Source of the DNA: Emticicia oligotrophica DSM 17448
GTDB lineage: Bacteria; Bacteroidota; Bacteroidia; Cytophagales; Spirosomataceae
Reading direction: 5' to 3'
Length of the DNA: 64,000 bases
Assembly: GCF_000263195.1 (NCBI RefSeq)
Contig: NC_018748.1
Location: 4,712,001 to 4,776,000 of the forward strand
Part shown: one piece after another, positions 7,409-15,364 of the stretch
Numbering within the stretch: the first letter of the stretch is position 1
Layout: every line of letters begins with the position of its first letter
Position numbers and translations under genes: made by a program
The notes under the pieces: model-generated
Database searches by the model: none
Seen by the model: only the letters and a program-made list of their open reading frames with translations
What the model was told of the DNA's origin: nothing

Positions 7409-9469
7409 ATGATACGAATAATTAGCACACTTTTACTTATAACATACTTAGTTTCTGATTCTTGTTTTTTCCCCGCGTTTGGTCAACACAAAAATAATAA
7501 TGAAGAATACCCAAAAGGTTATTTCATGTTTCCAATTCAACCAGGGCAACAAGCATCACTTTCAGGTGGATTTGGCGATTTAAGAACAAATCATTTTCAC
7601 GCTGGAATTGATATTCGTACTGGTGGCGTAGAAGGATACCAAGTTTTTGCGGCTGCAGATGGTTATATTTCTAAAATTCGTGTCATGAAGGGTGGGTATG
7701 GCAATGTCCTATACATTACTCATCCTAATGGATATACAACTGTTTATGGGCATTTAAAAAATTTCAATACTCAAATCGAAGAGTATGTCAGACGAAAAGA
7801 GTATGCCCAACAAGTTTGGGATATTGAACTTTCACCTTCACCTAAAGAACTACAAGTTAAAAAAGGAGAAATTGTAGCGATTGGTGGGAATACGGGGGCA
7901 TCTGGCGGACCTCATCTACACTTCGAAATTCGAGACGAAGCTGAAAATGCAATCAATCCACTCAAATTTGGTTTTCCTGAAATTCAAGATTCTCAAGCAC
8001 CTGTTATCGAACGAGTTATTCTAAAAACCCTCAATGCTTATTCGAGGGTAAATGGTGAGTTTGGAAGGGTATCCGTTGCTCCAACACGCTCTTCCGATGG
8101 CTTTTTCAATATTCCCAATGTTATAAAAGCACACGGTGTGATTGGTCTTGAATTAAATACTTATGACCGTAGCCAAACATCTCCTTTCAGATTAGGAATT
8201 ACGCAACTTGAAGTGAAAGTGGACGGGAAGACTTCCTATAAACTGAATCTTGAGAAAATGCCTTTCGACATTTCAAAAGATATTAATGTGCACATGGATT
8301 ATGACATCGCTGAAACAAACGGTGTGAGGATACAAAAATGTTATGTTTCCGATGGAAATCGACTTTCAATTTATCAAACTGATGCAAATAAAGGGAAAAT
8401 AATTATTCGAGATAACCAGCAACATCAAGTTTCAATAGAAGTAAAAGATACGTACGGAAACTATTCAAATCTTAACTTTACAATTCAAGGCGAACAACCT
8501 AATGAAAACTTCATTGAAGAATTAGCCGAAGAAAGTAATTTTTCAGGCAATATATCCACTTCAATTACCGAAAATACTTTGGCAATTAGAGCTAAAAATT
8601 CTAAAGCTCCTTTCGCAGTTCTACAATATAAAGGCATTCCAATTCCTGTACCTCTTTCCTACAAAAGAGGCAATGAATCGGTCTATCTTCATGACCTCAA
8701 CAAAGGTGTTGCTGATTTTGTACAAGTTGATAATTCTTCAGAACAAATTAATATTAAACAAGTAATTTATCCAATTAAAGGGCAATATCATACTGAACCT
8801 AATCTGAATATTGATTTTGCCGATGCACTTTATGATACACTCTATTTAAAAACAAACCTCATTGGAAACAGACTTTCTATTAATACTGAAAAAATACCCT
8901 TAAAAGACTTTATGACCGTAACATGGGCTCCTTCTGGGGTATCGGTTTCTCCTAAAGCTGGTGTATATTATGTAAATGATGGTCGTAAGTTTTTAGGGGG
9001 TTCATGGCTTGGCAATAAAATTCAATTCAAAACCAAAGAACTTGGCGATTTTCAGTTATTGACAGATAACGAAGCTCCTAGTATTCGACCTGTAAAAATT
9101 GATTCTACGGAGTTACGTTTTTCAATTTCAGATGGACTTTCGGGCATTAAAAACTTTAATTGTTACGTTGATGGCGAGTGGGTTTTAATGGATTATGAGT
9201 ACAAATCAAATCGAATTTGGTCAATCAAATTAGATGAATCGAAAACATTTCATGGTGATTTAAAGTTAGAAGTAACAGATAATGTTGGAAATTTAGCTGT
9301 TTATGAAGTAAATATTGATGAATACACTTCAACCCAAGAAGAAATTAGAAAGGTTTCCAAAAAGTCAAAATCATCTAAGAAAACATCTAAAAGTAAGAAA
9401 AATGTCTCTAAAAGTAGGAAGTCCAGCTCCAAGCATCCAAGCAAAAAATCAAAACGGAAACGTCGTTAA
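7409..9469 (+). CDS. Secreted M23 (LytM-type) metallopeptidase
   Basis: 686 aa with an N-terminal signal peptide (hydrophobic to about residue 25). The LytM catalytic domain spans about 45-190. H64-x3-D68 (F-H-A-G-I-D-I-R), H115 (Y-G-H-L) and H169-L-H171 (P-H-L-H-F-E-I-R) are the zinc ligands and catalytic His, so the enzyme appears intact. M23 enzymes cut peptide bridges in peptidoglycan. Residues about 200-640 are beta-rich and unassigned, perhaps Ig-like or regulatory. The last 40 or so residues are a Lys/Ser-rich basic tail, part of which overlaps the downstream bcp gene in another frame. The ATG at 7409 gives a proper signal peptide. Confidence 0.92.
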   Translation: MIRIISTLLLITYLVSDSCFFPAFGQHKNNNEEYPKGYFMFPIQPGQQASLSGGFGDLRTNHFHAGIDIRTGGVEGYQVFAAADGYISKIRVMKGGYGNVLYITHPNGYTTVYGHLKNFNTQIEEYVRRKEYAQQVWDIELSPSPKELQVKKGEIVAIGGNTGASGGPHLHFEIRDEAENAINPLKFGFPEIQDSQAPVIERVILKTLNAYSRVNGEFGRVSVAPTRSSDGFFNIPNVIKAHGVIGLELNTYDRSQTSPFRLGITQLEVKVDGKTSYKLNLEKMPFDISKDINVHMDYDIAETNGVRIQKCYVSDGNRLSIYQTDANKGKIIIRDNQQHQVSIEVKDTYGNYSNLNFTIQGEQPNENFIEELAEESNFSGNISTSITENTLAIRAKNSKAPFAVLQYKGIPIPVPLSYKRGNESVYLHDLNKGVADFVQVDNSSEQINIKQVIYPIKGQYHTEPNLNIDFADALYDTLYLKTNLIGNRLSINTEKIPLKDFMTVTWAPSGVSVSPKAGVYYVNDGRKFLGGSWLGNKIQFKTKELGDFQLLTDNEAPSIRPVKIDSTELRFSISDGLSGIKNFNCYVDGEWVLMDYEYKSNRIWSIKLDESKTFHGDLKLEVTDNVGNLAVYEVNIDEYTSTQEEIRKVSKKSKSSKKTSKSKKNVSKSRKSSSKHPSKKSKRKRR

Positions 9470-9851
9470 GCTATCCGATTATTTAGGTAAAAAAGTAGTT
9501 TTATATTTTTATCCGAAAGATGCCACGCCGGGATGTACGGCCCAAGCTTGTAGCCTCCGCGATAACTATGAAAATCTTCTTGCCAAAGGCTATGTTGTGC
9601 TAGGCGTAAGTGTTGATGATGAGAAATCACATCAAAAGTTTATTGCTAAATACAATCTTCCTTTTGATTTATTATCTGATACCGACCAAATCATTGTCAA
9701 TGATTACGGTGTGTGGGCAGAAAAATCAATGTATGGAAAGAAATTTATGGGTATTGTCCGAACTACATTCATCATTGATGAGCAAGGGAATATTGAAGAC
9801 ATTATTCAAAAGGTAGATACAAAAAATCATGCTGAACAAATCTTAGGATAA
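9402..9851 (+). CDS. bcp: Thioredoxin-dependent peroxiredoxin, Bcp/PrxQ type
   Basis: 149 aa from the ATG at 9402, the usual Bcp length. The open frame runs 29 codons further upstream, but M-S-L-K-V-G-S-P-A-P is the conserved family start. Peroxidatic Cys45 lies in A-T-P-G-C-T and resolving Cys50 follows five residues later (C-T-A-Q-A-C), the atypical 2-Cys PrxQ arrangement. V-L-Y-F-Y-P-K-D and the later R-T-T-F-I-I-D are also typical. It reduces hydroperoxides with thioredoxin in the cytosol. Its first 68 nt overlap the end of the M23 gene in a different frame, so translation is probably coupled. It is followed 11 nt later by the DUF1295 gene. Confidence 0.95.
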   Translation: MSLKVGSPAPSIQAKNQNGNVVKLSDYLGKKVVLYFYPKDATPGCTAQACSLRDNYENLLAKGYVVLGVSVDDEKSHQKFIAKYNLPFDLLSDTDQIIVNDYGVWAEKSMYGKKFMGIVRTTFIIDEQGNIEDIIQKVDTKNHAEQILG

Positions 9852-9862
9852 TCATTTATAAA

Positions 9863-10687
9863 ATGCTTAGAATTGTTTTATTCATTGCAATAATAGGTTT
9901 AGCTACCTTCCTTGGCATACAAAACACCCTTTTCCTTCAAGGTTTTGCTGTGCTAATGAGTTGTTTAACAATTCTTTGGATAATAAGTCTAGTTCTAGAA
10001 GATTCAAGTATCATTGATATCTTTTGGGGCTTAGGGTTTATCATAGTTGCGTGGTATTACAGACAACAACTTGCTCTTTCAGATATTCGCTCATTACTAA
10101 TATGTTTACTGATTACTATTTGGGGCTTGAGATTAAGCCTCCACTTGGCAATTCGAAATATTGGAAAAGGAGAAGACTATCGCTATCAAACTTGGCGAAC
10201 ACAATATAATAAAAACTGGTGGTGGGTTTCCTTTCTGCGAGTGTTCCTGCTTCAAGGAATTTTACTCTGGATAATTTCATCAGTATATTTACCTGCAATG
10301 CAAGCAACAACTAATCTTTCACTTATTGATTATATTGGCATTGCTATTTGGGTAATTGGATTCTATTTTGAAGCGGTTGGAGATTGGCAATTAGTACAAT
10401 TCAAGAAAAATAACAATAATAAAGGGCTGGTTTTGGATAAAGGATTATGGTCATTGACTCGACATCCAAATTACTTTGGCGATGCTCTCCTTTGGTGGGG
10501 ATATTTTATTTTTGCAATTAATTCTAGTACCCTTGTTTTTATTTTTAGCCCATTACTCATGACTTTTTTACTAATGAAAGTTTCAGGAGTATCACTCTTA
10601 GAGCAGAAATTAAACGAGACCAAGGCTAATTATCATGAATATATGAATAAAGTACCTGCGTTTTTCCCTAGGTTTAATCAGAAATAA
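9863..10687 (+). CDS. DUF1295 / steroid 5-alpha-reductase-like membrane protein
   Basis: 274 aa with about six or seven hydrophobic segments. The C-terminal half carries G-L-W-S-L-T-R-H-P-N-Y-F-G-D, the NADPH-binding signature of the ICMT/steroid-reductase superfamily, and W-G-L-R-L-S-L-H-L, typical of DUF1295. It is therefore an inner-membrane protein of a family containing reductases and methyltransferases; the substrate is unknown. It lies 11 nt after bcp and ends before a strong hairpin terminator, so the M23-bcp-DUF1295 genes appear to form one transcription unit. Confidence 0.85.
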   Translation: MLRIVLFIAIIGLATFLGIQNTLFLQGFAVLMSCLTILWIISLVLEDSSIIDIFWGLGFIIVAWYYRQQLALSDIRSLLICLLITIWGLRLSLHLAIRNIGKGEDYRYQTWRTQYNKNWWWVSFLRVFLLQGILLWIISSVYLPAMQATTNLSLIDYIGIAIWVIGFYFEAVGDWQLVQFKKNNNNKGLVLDKGLWSLTRHPNYFGDALLWWGYFIFAINSSTLVFIFSPLLMTFLLMKVSGVSLLEQKLNETKANYHEYMNKVPAFFPRFNQK

Positions 10688-10710
10688 TGCACATTTAATA
10701 TAGATTTTAA

Positions 10711-10738
10711 CAAAAACCTCATATTCATGAGGTTTTTG
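10711..10738 (+). terminator. Strong intrinsic terminator after the DUF1295 gene
   Basis: CAAAAACCTCAT (10711-10722) and ATGAGGTTTTTG (10727-10738) form a perfect 12-bp stem with a 4-nt loop; the 3' arm itself supplies the T run. Confidence 0.85.
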
Positions 10739-10830
10739 TGTTTCTAAACCAAGATGTATTGCTTACTTTTGTAAAATATTATACAAAACATTCCTTTTTT
10801 TATAATTTTCGTGTAGTTTTGTATTAATTG

Positions 10831-10838
10831 TATATTTG
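10831..10838 (+). promoter_or_regulatory. Candidate -7 box (TAnnTTTG) for the transketolase operon
   Basis: TATATTTG matches the Bacteroidota -7 consensus 20 nt before the transketolase start codon. No good TTG element is seen at the -33 distance, so support is partial. A second TACTTTTG lies at 10764-10771. Confidence 0.45.
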
Positions 10839-10858
10839 ACACTTAATAATAACTTTAA

Positions 10859-11725
10859 ATGCAAATCAAAGAGTTACAAGACGTCGCTTCGCAAGTTCGT
10901 CGAGACATCGTTAGAATGGTGCATGGCTGCCAATCAGGCCACCCAGGTGGTTCATTAGGTTGTACTGATTTATTAGTTGGATTATACTTTCAACAAATGA
11001 AAATCAATAACCGTAAAGGTAAAGGAGGCTTCCTTACTTTTAATATGGATGCAACTAACGAAGATTTATTTTTTCTTTCAAATGGCCATATTTCTCCAGT
11101 GTTTTATAGTGTTTTAGCACACCGAGGTTATTTTGACAAATCGGAATTGGCTACTTTTAGAAAAATTAATACTCGCTTACAAGGGCACCCAACCACGCAC
11201 GAAAACCTTCCTGGTATTCGTATTGCATCTGGTTCATTGGGGCAAGGCTTGTCTGTTGCAATTGGTGCTGCATTAGCCAAAAGACTAAATGGTGAGAAAA
11301 ACTTGGTTTATTGCTTAATGGGTGATGGTGAACAACAAGAAGGCCAAGTTTGGGAAGCGGCTCAGGCAGCTCCGCACCACAAAGTGGATAACCTTATTGC
11401 CATTATCGACTTAAATGGTCAACAAATTGATGGTCCAACTGAAAAAGTAATGTCGAACCGTGACCTTAAAGCTAAATATAAGGCTTTTGGATGGAACGTA
11501 ATGGAGATTAAAGACGGTAATAATATGGAGCAAGTAATTGCTGGTTTGCGTAAAGCTAAGCGTTTATCGGGTAAAGGTCAACCAATCATGATTTTAATGA
11601 AAACTGAAATGGGTGCAGGTGTTGATTTTATGATGGGTAGCCACAAATGGCACGGTGTAGCTCCAAACGATGAGCAATTAGCAGCAGCATTAGCTCAATT
11701 GCCTGAAACTTTGGGAGATTATTGA
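10859..11725 (+). CDS. Transketolase, N-terminal (TPP-binding) subunit
   Basis: 288 aa. It is the first half of a transketolase encoded as two proteins. It shows H-G-C-Q-S-G-H-P-G-G-S-L-G near the N-terminus, F-L-S-N-G-H-I-S-P, G-S-L-G-Q-G-L-S-V-A-I-G-A-A and the thiamine-diphosphate motif that starts G-D-G-E-Q-Q-E-G-Q and ends I-I-D-L-N-G-Q-Q. With the C-terminal subunit it transfers two-carbon ketol units between sugar phosphates in the pentose-phosphate pathway; split enzymes also occur in other bacteria and archaea. It ends 86 nt before its partner gene on the same strand. Confidence 0.95.
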   Translation: MQIKELQDVASQVRRDIVRMVHGCQSGHPGGSLGCTDLLVGLYFQQMKINNRKGKGGFLTFNMDATNEDLFFLSNGHISPVFYSVLAHRGYFDKSELATFRKINTRLQGHPTTHENLPGIRIASGSLGQGLSVAIGAALAKRLNGEKNLVYCLMGDGEQQEGQVWEAAQAAPHHKVDNLIAIIDLNGQQIDGPTEKVMSNRDLKAKYKAFGWNVMEIKDGNNMEQVIAGLRKAKRLSGKGQPIMILMKTEMGAGVDFMMGSHKWHGVAPNDEQLAAALAQLPETLGDY

Positions 11726-11811
11726 GAGCAAACAAGTAAAATCCAAGGTTAATTATTTAAACTCTGAAAATCAAGCACTTGTGAATTTGTTTGATAAACG
11801 ATATTAATACA

Positions 11812-12768
11812 ATGACAAAATATACCTTCACCGAGAAAAAAGATACACGCTCTGGATTCGGAGCGGGAATGACCGAACTTGGTCGCACAAATCCAAATGT
11901 TGTTACGCTTTGTGCTGACTTAGTAGGTTCATTAAAAATTGATACATTCATCAAAGAAAACCCTGAACGTTTTATCCAATGTGGTATTGCAGAAGCAAAC
12001 ATGATTGGCTTAGCAGCAGGACTTACAATCGGGGGTAAAATTCCTTTCGCTACAACATTTGCCAATTTTGGTTCAAGCCGTGTGTATGACCAAATTCGCC
12101 AATCAGTAGCATATTCTGATAAAAATGTAAAAATCGCGGTTTCTCACGCAGGTCTTACATTAGGTGAAGATGGAGCAACTCACCAAATTCTTGAAGATTT
12201 AGCAATGATGCGTGCTTTGCCAAACATGACAGTAATCAATCCATGTGATTTTAATCAAACAAAAGCCGCAACTATTGCTGCAGCAGAACATCATGGACCT
12301 GTTTACTTAAGATTTGGCCGTCCGGTAGTGCCCGTTTTTACTGCTCCCGACCAAAAGTTTGAAATTGGTAAAGCATGGATGGTTTCAGAAGGAAAAGACG
12401 TAAGTATCTTCGCCACTGGTCACTTGGTATGGGAAGCAATCCAAGCGTGTGAAATCTTAGAAGCCAAAGGCATCAGTGCTGAGATTGTAAACATTCATAC
12501 GATTAAACCTTTGGATGAAAAGGCTGTTTTAAAATCAGTTCGTAAAACTAAATGTGTGGTAACTTGCGAAGAACACCAAATGAATGGTGGTTTAGGAGAT
12601 GCCATTGCACAAACGCTTGCTAAAAACTTCCTAGCTCCACAAGAATATGTAGCAGTTGATAATTCATTCGGTGAATCAGGTACGCCTGCACAATTAATGG
12701 ATAAATATGGCCTAAATGCAGCTTCAATTGTAGAAAAAGCATTGAAAGTAATTGCAAGAAAAGCTTAA
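11812..12768 (+). CDS. Transketolase, C-terminal subunit
   Basis: 318 aa from the ATG at 11812; a TTG seven codons upstream is an unlikely start because M-T-K-Y-T-F-T-E-K is the usual beginning. It carries the pyrimidine-binding domain with the catalytic Glu in C-G-I-A-E-A-N-M-I-G and the conserved H-A-G-L-T-L-G-E-D-G-A-T-H-Q loop, then the C-terminal transketolase domain (V-V-T-C-E-E-H, G-G-L-G-D-A-I-A). It completes the active site of the upstream subunit. It is followed by a clear terminator, so the two genes form a bicistronic operon. Confidence 0.95.
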   Translation: MTKYTFTEKKDTRSGFGAGMTELGRTNPNVVTLCADLVGSLKIDTFIKENPERFIQCGIAEANMIGLAAGLTIGGKIPFATTFANFGSSRVYDQIRQSVAYSDKNVKIAVSHAGLTLGEDGATHQILEDLAMMRALPNMTVINPCDFNQTKAATIAAAEHHGPVYLRFGRPVVPVFTAPDQKFEIGKAWMVSEGKDVSIFATGHLVWEAIQACEILEAKGISAEIVNIHTIKPLDEKAVLKSVRKTKCVVTCEEHQMNGGLGDAIAQTLAKNFLAPQEYVAVDNSFGESGTPAQLMDKYGLNAASIVEKALKVIARKA

Positions 12769-12782
12769 GTGAAATAAAAAAT

Positions 12783-12818
12783 AAAAGTCTAAGCAACTAA
12801 CATTTGCTTAGACTTTTT
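12783..12818 (+). terminator. Terminator of the transketolase operon
   Basis: AAAAGTCTAAGCAA (12783-12796) pairs with TTGCTTAGACTTTTT (12804-12818), ending in a T run 15 nt after the stop codon. Confidence 0.85.
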
Positions 12819-12898
12819 ATTTGATTCAATTTACTGAGTAATTTTACTACTTTTTTTCCTGAAAAATACCAAACTTATAAATGGCTATAAATACTAGT

Positions 12899-13249
12899 TT
12901 AAATGGCTCTTTTATACTCAACAATACGCTTATAAATTTTAAATTTTCGACGAGAAACTAGTCCGCTCAAATTATTTTCTAAAGAAAAATGCCCTTCTTC
13001 AAAAGACTTTAAATAACTTAAATTTATAATATAGGACTTGTGTACTCTGGCGAAACTTTCAACTTCGGCTAATCTTTGTTCTAACTTTTTCAAGCAAGTA
13101 GCAACAACCACTTTATTTCCGTTACTTAAATATATTAATGAATAGTTAATATCTGCCTTAATCATTATTACCAAATGTGAAGGGATATATAAATGAGAGC
13201 CTAGGTGAATATTTTTATAAGTTTTCATGGCTAAAAAATACAACGTCAT
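12899..13249 (-). CDS. Stand-alone LytTR DNA-binding domain protein
   Basis: 116 aa, essentially one LytTR domain. Typical features are I-K-A-D-I-N-Y-S-L-I-Y-L, V-A-T-C-L-K-K-L-E, A-R-V-H-K-S-Y-I-I-N-L-S-Y-L and the C-terminal V-S-R-R-K-F-K. LytTR domains bind imperfect repeats in promoters, normally as the output of a response regulator, but no receiver domain is present here. Starts at 13249 and 13228 are both possible; the shorter one begins closer to the domain. It is divergent from the ECF sigma gene and may act nearby, but this is not shown. A LytS-type kinase is encoded at 47.5 kb. Confidence 0.85.
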   Translation of the reverse strand: MTLYFLAMKTYKNIHLGSHLYIPSHLVIMIKADINYSLIYLSNGNKVVVATCLKKLEQRLAEVESFARVHKSYIINLSYLKSFEEGHFSLENNLSGLVSRRKFKIYKRIVEYKRAI

Positions 13250-13405
13250 TTATTAATTAATATCAATCGAATTATTATTTGTAACCTTTGTTTTGCATTT
13301 TTTTAGTTTCGCTTTAATAAAAACTTGCTTTGACGATATTTCAAATTAAAATTTAAACTAATTGGTTATCAGATTGTCAAAGCATTAAATCTTTATCAAT
13401 TCCAA

Positions 13406-13966
13406 ATGATGCTATCCGATTCGGAATTACTATTACTTTTTCAAGATGAACTAAAGCGTCAAGAAGCATTTACCTTACTGATAAAAAAATATCAGCAGAA
13501 AATTTATTGGCACATTCGTAAAATGGTAATTGACCATGACGATGCCGATGATGTTGTACAAGATACGTTCATAAAAATTTGGCAAGGATTGCAGAATTTC
13601 CGTTCAGATTCACAACTATATACGTGGATTTATCGAATTGCGACTAACGAAAGTTTAAATTTTTTGCAAAAAAAACGTCGCCAAAACCATGTACCGTTAG
13701 AAAATCAAGACAGCCTTGATTTATTAGAAACACTTGAAAGTGCGATAACTCAAGATTATATTTCAGGTGATGAGATTCAAATCAAATTACAAAAAGCATT
13801 ATTACTATTACCTGATAAACAGCGTTTGGTTTTTAATATGAAGTATTTTGATGATATGAAATATGAAGATATTTCTGAAATTACAGGTACATCTGTTGGA
13901 GCGTTGAAAGCATCTTACCATTTAGCTGTAAAAAAAATCGAAGAAACATTAAATGCTGAAAACTAA
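13406..13966 (+). CDS. ECF-family RNA polymerase sigma factor
   Basis: 186 aa. Region 2 is seen as H-D-D-A-D-D-V-V-Q-D-T-F-I-K-I-W followed by L-Y-T-W-I-Y-R-I-A-T-N-E (core binding and -10 recognition). Region 4 is seen as L-L-P-D-K-Q-R-L-V-F-N, Y-E-D-I-S-E-I-T-G-T-S-V-G-A-L-K-A-S (helix-turn-helix for -35). Regions 1 and 3 are absent, as in ECF factors. It is followed by an anti-sigma-like membrane gene and a secreted Spy-like protein, so it probably answers an envelope signal. Starts at 13406 or 13409 are equivalent. Confidence 0.95.
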   Translation: MMLSDSELLLLFQDELKRQEAFTLLIKKYQQKIYWHIRKMVIDHDDADDVVQDTFIKIWQGLQNFRSDSQLYTWIYRIATNESLNFLQKKRRQNHVPLENQDSLDLLETLESAITQDYISGDEIQIKLQKALLLLPDKQRLVFNMKYFDDMKYEDISEITGTSVGALKASYHLAVKKIEETLNAEN

Positions 13967-14039
13967 TTTTTAATAAATATTTTTAAACCTTTACATAATA
14001 AGTTTGTCAAACTTGCGTTTTGCAGCTTATTTCAGAATT

Positions 14040-14741
14040 ATGATTTCTTTAAATAAAATAGAAAAAGTAAATGTATTCAAAGTAGAAGACAACTATTTTG
14101 AACAATTGACTGCATCTATTAAAAGTAAGATTGAATCAAAAGGCTTGGAAAAATCCACGACGCCATTTTCAGTACCGAATGGTTATTTCGATAAACTTTC
14201 AATTAATATAATCAATAAAGTTCAAAGATTAGAACAGAAGGCCTTCAAAATAGAAGATTTAGAAAGAGTAAATGTATTCAAAGTGCCCGATAGCTATTTT
14301 GAAGGCCTTGAAACATTTACAAATTTTAATAGATTGGGTAAGGAGAATATATTCAAAGTACCAAATACCTATTTTGAACACCTAGAAGAACGAACAAACA
14401 CAGTTGCTACTTCGCCTAAAATGATAAAAGTAAACTGGTGGAATTCAAGAAAAATAAAATGGTCTGCTGCTGCAAGTGTTATTTTAATGATGGGTCTTTG
14501 GTTGAGTGTACTATACTTTGGTAAGAAAAACACAGAAATTGCTTTAGAAAAAGTAAGTAATGAAGATATCAAAACTTACTTAGAAACCCAAGATTTGAGT
14601 TACTTTGAATATGAATCAAGCGTTAAAAGCACGCAAATGGTCCCTAAAGACAACGTTAATCAAGCACTTGAAGGCCTACGTGTAGATAAACAAGAAATTT
14701 TAGAGCATCTTGAAACACAAGATTTAGAAGTAGATATATAG
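14040..14741 (+). CDS. Predicted single-pass anti-sigma factor with four F-x-V-P-x-x-Y-F-like motifs
   Basis: 233 aa from the ATG at 14040; the frame opens at a TTG 12 codons earlier, whose residues look non-conserved. The cytoplasmic N-terminal half holds four short repeats: N-V-F-K-V-E-D-N-Y-F-E-Q-L, T-P-F-S-V-P-N-G-Y-F-D-K-L, N-V-F-K-V-P-D-S-Y-F-E-G-L and N-I-F-K-V-P-N-T-Y-F-E-H-L. One membrane helix (about residues 147-166) follows, then a short acidic periplasmic part. Position after an ECF sigma gene, topology and the V-P-x-x-Y-F motif common in Bacteroidota anti-sigma proteins support the call; no zinc-binding ZAS motif is visible. The gap to the sigma gene is 73 nt. Confidence 0.72.
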   Translation: MISLNKIEKVNVFKVEDNYFEQLTASIKSKIESKGLEKSTTPFSVPNGYFDKLSINIINKVQRLEQKAFKIEDLERVNVFKVPDSYFEGLETFTNFNRLGKENIFKVPNTYFEHLEERTNTVATSPKMIKVNWWNSRKIKWSAAASVILMMGLWLSVLYFGKKNTEIALEKVSNEDIKTYLETQDLSYFEYESSVKSTQMVPKDNVNQALEGLRVDKQEILEHLETQDLEVDI

Positions 14742-14775
14742 TTAAATGTCCTACATATTTTAAGGTAAATAAACC

Positions 14776-15219
14776 ATGAAAAAAATCTTAATCATATTAT
14801 TACTCTTACCCTTTGTTGTGAAATCGCAGGTAAGACAAGGGCGAGATGAAGGAAGACGCTTTCAAAAAATCAATTCAGCCAAAATTGGTTTGATTACTGA
14901 AAAGCTCAATCTTACACCCGAACAAGCTCCTCAATTTTGGGCCATCTATAATGAATATGACAACAAAAAAATTGAATTGAGAAAAAATATTCGACGCTCC
15001 ATGGAAGATGCAGTTTCTTTGGCGACAACCGATGATAAAATAATTGCAGCACAAAAACAAATTATCGCATTACGTCGTCGAGAAATTGATTTAGAAGAAG
15101 AATATATGAGTAAAATTCTTAAAACAATAACGCCAAGGCAGTTTTCAGAATTAAAACGAACAGAGATGAACTTTAATAAAATGCTTATTGAAAAACTTAA
15201 TGACAAGGCAGATAATTAA
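14776..15219 (+). CDS. Secreted Spy/CpxP-like protein of the ECF sigma operon
   Basis: 147 aa with a signal peptide (M-K-K-I-L-I-I-L-L-L-L-P, ending near residue 17). The rest is a long amphipathic helical protein rich in Arg, Lys and Glu, with L-N-L-T-P-E-Q-A-P-Q-F-W and I-T-P-R-Q-F-S-E-L at the two positions of the LTxxQ-type motifs of Spy/CpxP proteins. Such proteins are periplasmic chaperones or sensors, and the Bacteroidota members beside ECF sigma genes are often described as sensors for them. It follows the anti-sigma gene by 34 nt and ends before a terminator. Confidence 0.82.
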   Translation: MKKILIILLLLPFVVKSQVRQGRDEGRRFQKINSAKIGLITEKLNLTPEQAPQFWAIYNEYDNKKIELRKNIRRSMEDAVSLATTDDKIIAAQKQIIALRRREIDLEEEYMSKILKTITPRQFSELKRTEMNFNKMLIEKLNDKADN

Positions 15220-15265
15220 TAAGATTAACTCTTATTTTAATAAGAAGAAAGATTAAAAAGAATAG

Positions 15266-15296
15266 AAAGGTCAAATTCTGAATGATTTGACCTTTT
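15266..15296 (+). terminator. Terminator of the ECF sigma operon
   Basis: AAAGGTCAAAT (15266-15276) pairs with ATTTGACCTTTT (15285-15296), followed by more T. Confidence 0.85.
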
Positions 15297-15333
15297 TTAT
15301 TTGGTAAAAAGTAAATAAAGCTTGATTTTTAAC

Positions 15334-15341
15334 TAATTTTG
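15334..15341 (+). promoter_or_regulatory. Candidate -7 box for the AlaA-like aminotransferase gene
   Basis: TAATTTTG fits TAnnTTTG and ends 23 nt before the ATG at 15365. No convincing -33 TTG is seen at normal spacing. Confidence 0.35.
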
Positions 15342-15364
15342 TATTGAAATTTTTCCTACTGAAT

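Noticed and set aside
9315-9401. N-terminal extension of Bcp
   Set aside because: The extra 29 residues are basic and unlike the family; they are the peptidase tail read in another frame. The ATG at 9402 fits Bcp.
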